From Aquarana catesbeiana (taxonomy: Eukaryota; Chordata; Amphibia; Anura; Ranidae), in contig NC_133325.1 of assembly GCF_042186555.1 (NCBI RefSeq), positions 757,685,128 through 757,749,127 of the forward strand: a stretch of 64,000 bases of DNA, given 5' to 3'. Below the pieces are notes generated by a model. That model was not told the origin of the DNA. It searched no databases and saw only the letters and a list, made by a program, of their open reading frames with translations. Made by a program: the position numbers and the translations under genes. Every line of letters starts with the position of its first letter. Within the stretch, counting starts at the first letter, position 1. Positions 63,650-64,000 of the stretch are shown piece after piece.

Positions 63650-64000
63650 CTCTATATGCCCAAAAGTATGTAGACATCTATTACACATATACATTATATG
63701 CTTGTTGGACATCCAGTTTCAAAACCATGGGCATTAATGTAGAGTTGCCCTCTTTTCTTTTCAGGTATAACAGTCTCCATTTCTAGGAAGGATTTCCACA
63801 AGATTTTGGAATGTCTCTGTGGGAATCTTTACCAATTCAGCCAAAAGATCACTTGTGAGACCAGGTACTGACTTTGAAGACTTCGCTTTCAACCGGTTTT
63901 CCAATTAATGTCAAAGGTGTTCAGTAGGGTTGAGGTCAGGGCTTTGTTGGGACACTCAAGTTCTCCAACATCAAACTCATCAGACCATATTTGTATGCAG
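63650..64000 (-). mobile_element. Tc1-like element E, running off the window
   Basis: CTCTATATGCCCAAAAGTAT follows TA at 63,648-63,649 and is a Tc1-type terminus. On the minus strand, from about 63,970, the sequence encodes a decayed transposase C-terminus (ALTSTLLNT-like block equivalent to PDLNPIEHL, then TSDLLAELVKIPTETF). The N-terminal half and other terminus are beyond 64,000. Confidence 0.7.

Overview
This looks like nuclear DNA of an amphibian, most likely a ranid or other neobatrachian frog. That is an inference from the mix of mobile elements (Tc1/mariner, piggyBac, PIF/Harbinger, hAT, L1 and CR1-type LINEs, an LTR element) and from many short inverted-repeat elements whose termini I associate with ranid genomes. 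Vertebrate splice sites and poly(A) signals are visible. No prokaryotic or organellar feature is present, so open frames beginning only with GTG or TTG were not treated as genes.

Almost everything recognisable is transposon-derived, and much of it is nested. (1) 2.4-10.7 kb: a Tc1 element split by a decayed piggyBac element that itself carries a second Tc1 copy and another insertion. (2) 11.3-12.2 kb: a 36-bp minisatellite whose inverted counterpart lies inside an hAT element at 31.85-33.87 kb. (3) 12.7-23.4 kb: a field of MITEs, including an hAT element with an 8-bp target duplication that carries two further MITEs. One likely host-gene terminal exon lies at 13.87-14.0 kb. (4) 23.57-29.16 kb: a reverse-oriented LTR element with a 4-bp target duplication and a primer-binding site matching a tRNA-Arg 3' end, but no recognisable gag or pol. 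(5) 36.7-46.7 kb: a series of insertions into (TA)n, ending in a Tc1 copy that received a full-length 6.48-kb L1 with a perfect 14-bp target duplication. Its ORF2 is open for 1268 codons and its ORF1 is spoiled by one stop codon. (6) 47.5-57.9 kb: the two halves of one short repeat bracket a CR1-type LINE, which holds a 5'-truncated L1 copy and a 5.9-kb Harbinger element. (7) 56.8-64 kb: TTAA-flanked MITEs, Tc1 fragments and a long foldback.

The most interesting unit is the Harbinger element at 50,236-56,141. It has terminal inverted repeats, a TATA-like box, a two-exon transposase whose splice phases give an uninterrupted 350-residue protein, and a convergent antisense Myb/SANT-like accessory gene visible only when three exons are joined in phase. 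Four MITEs elsewhere in the window (19.7, 21.3, 22.3 and 24.6 kb) have the same ends and subterminal sequence, so they look like its internally deleted derivatives. The transposase reading frame is intact, but the accessory gene is interrupted at its 5' side by another repeat.

Element boundaries given as exact rest on terminal repeats or target duplications read directly. Boundaries given as approximate are by eye. Percent identities were not computed.
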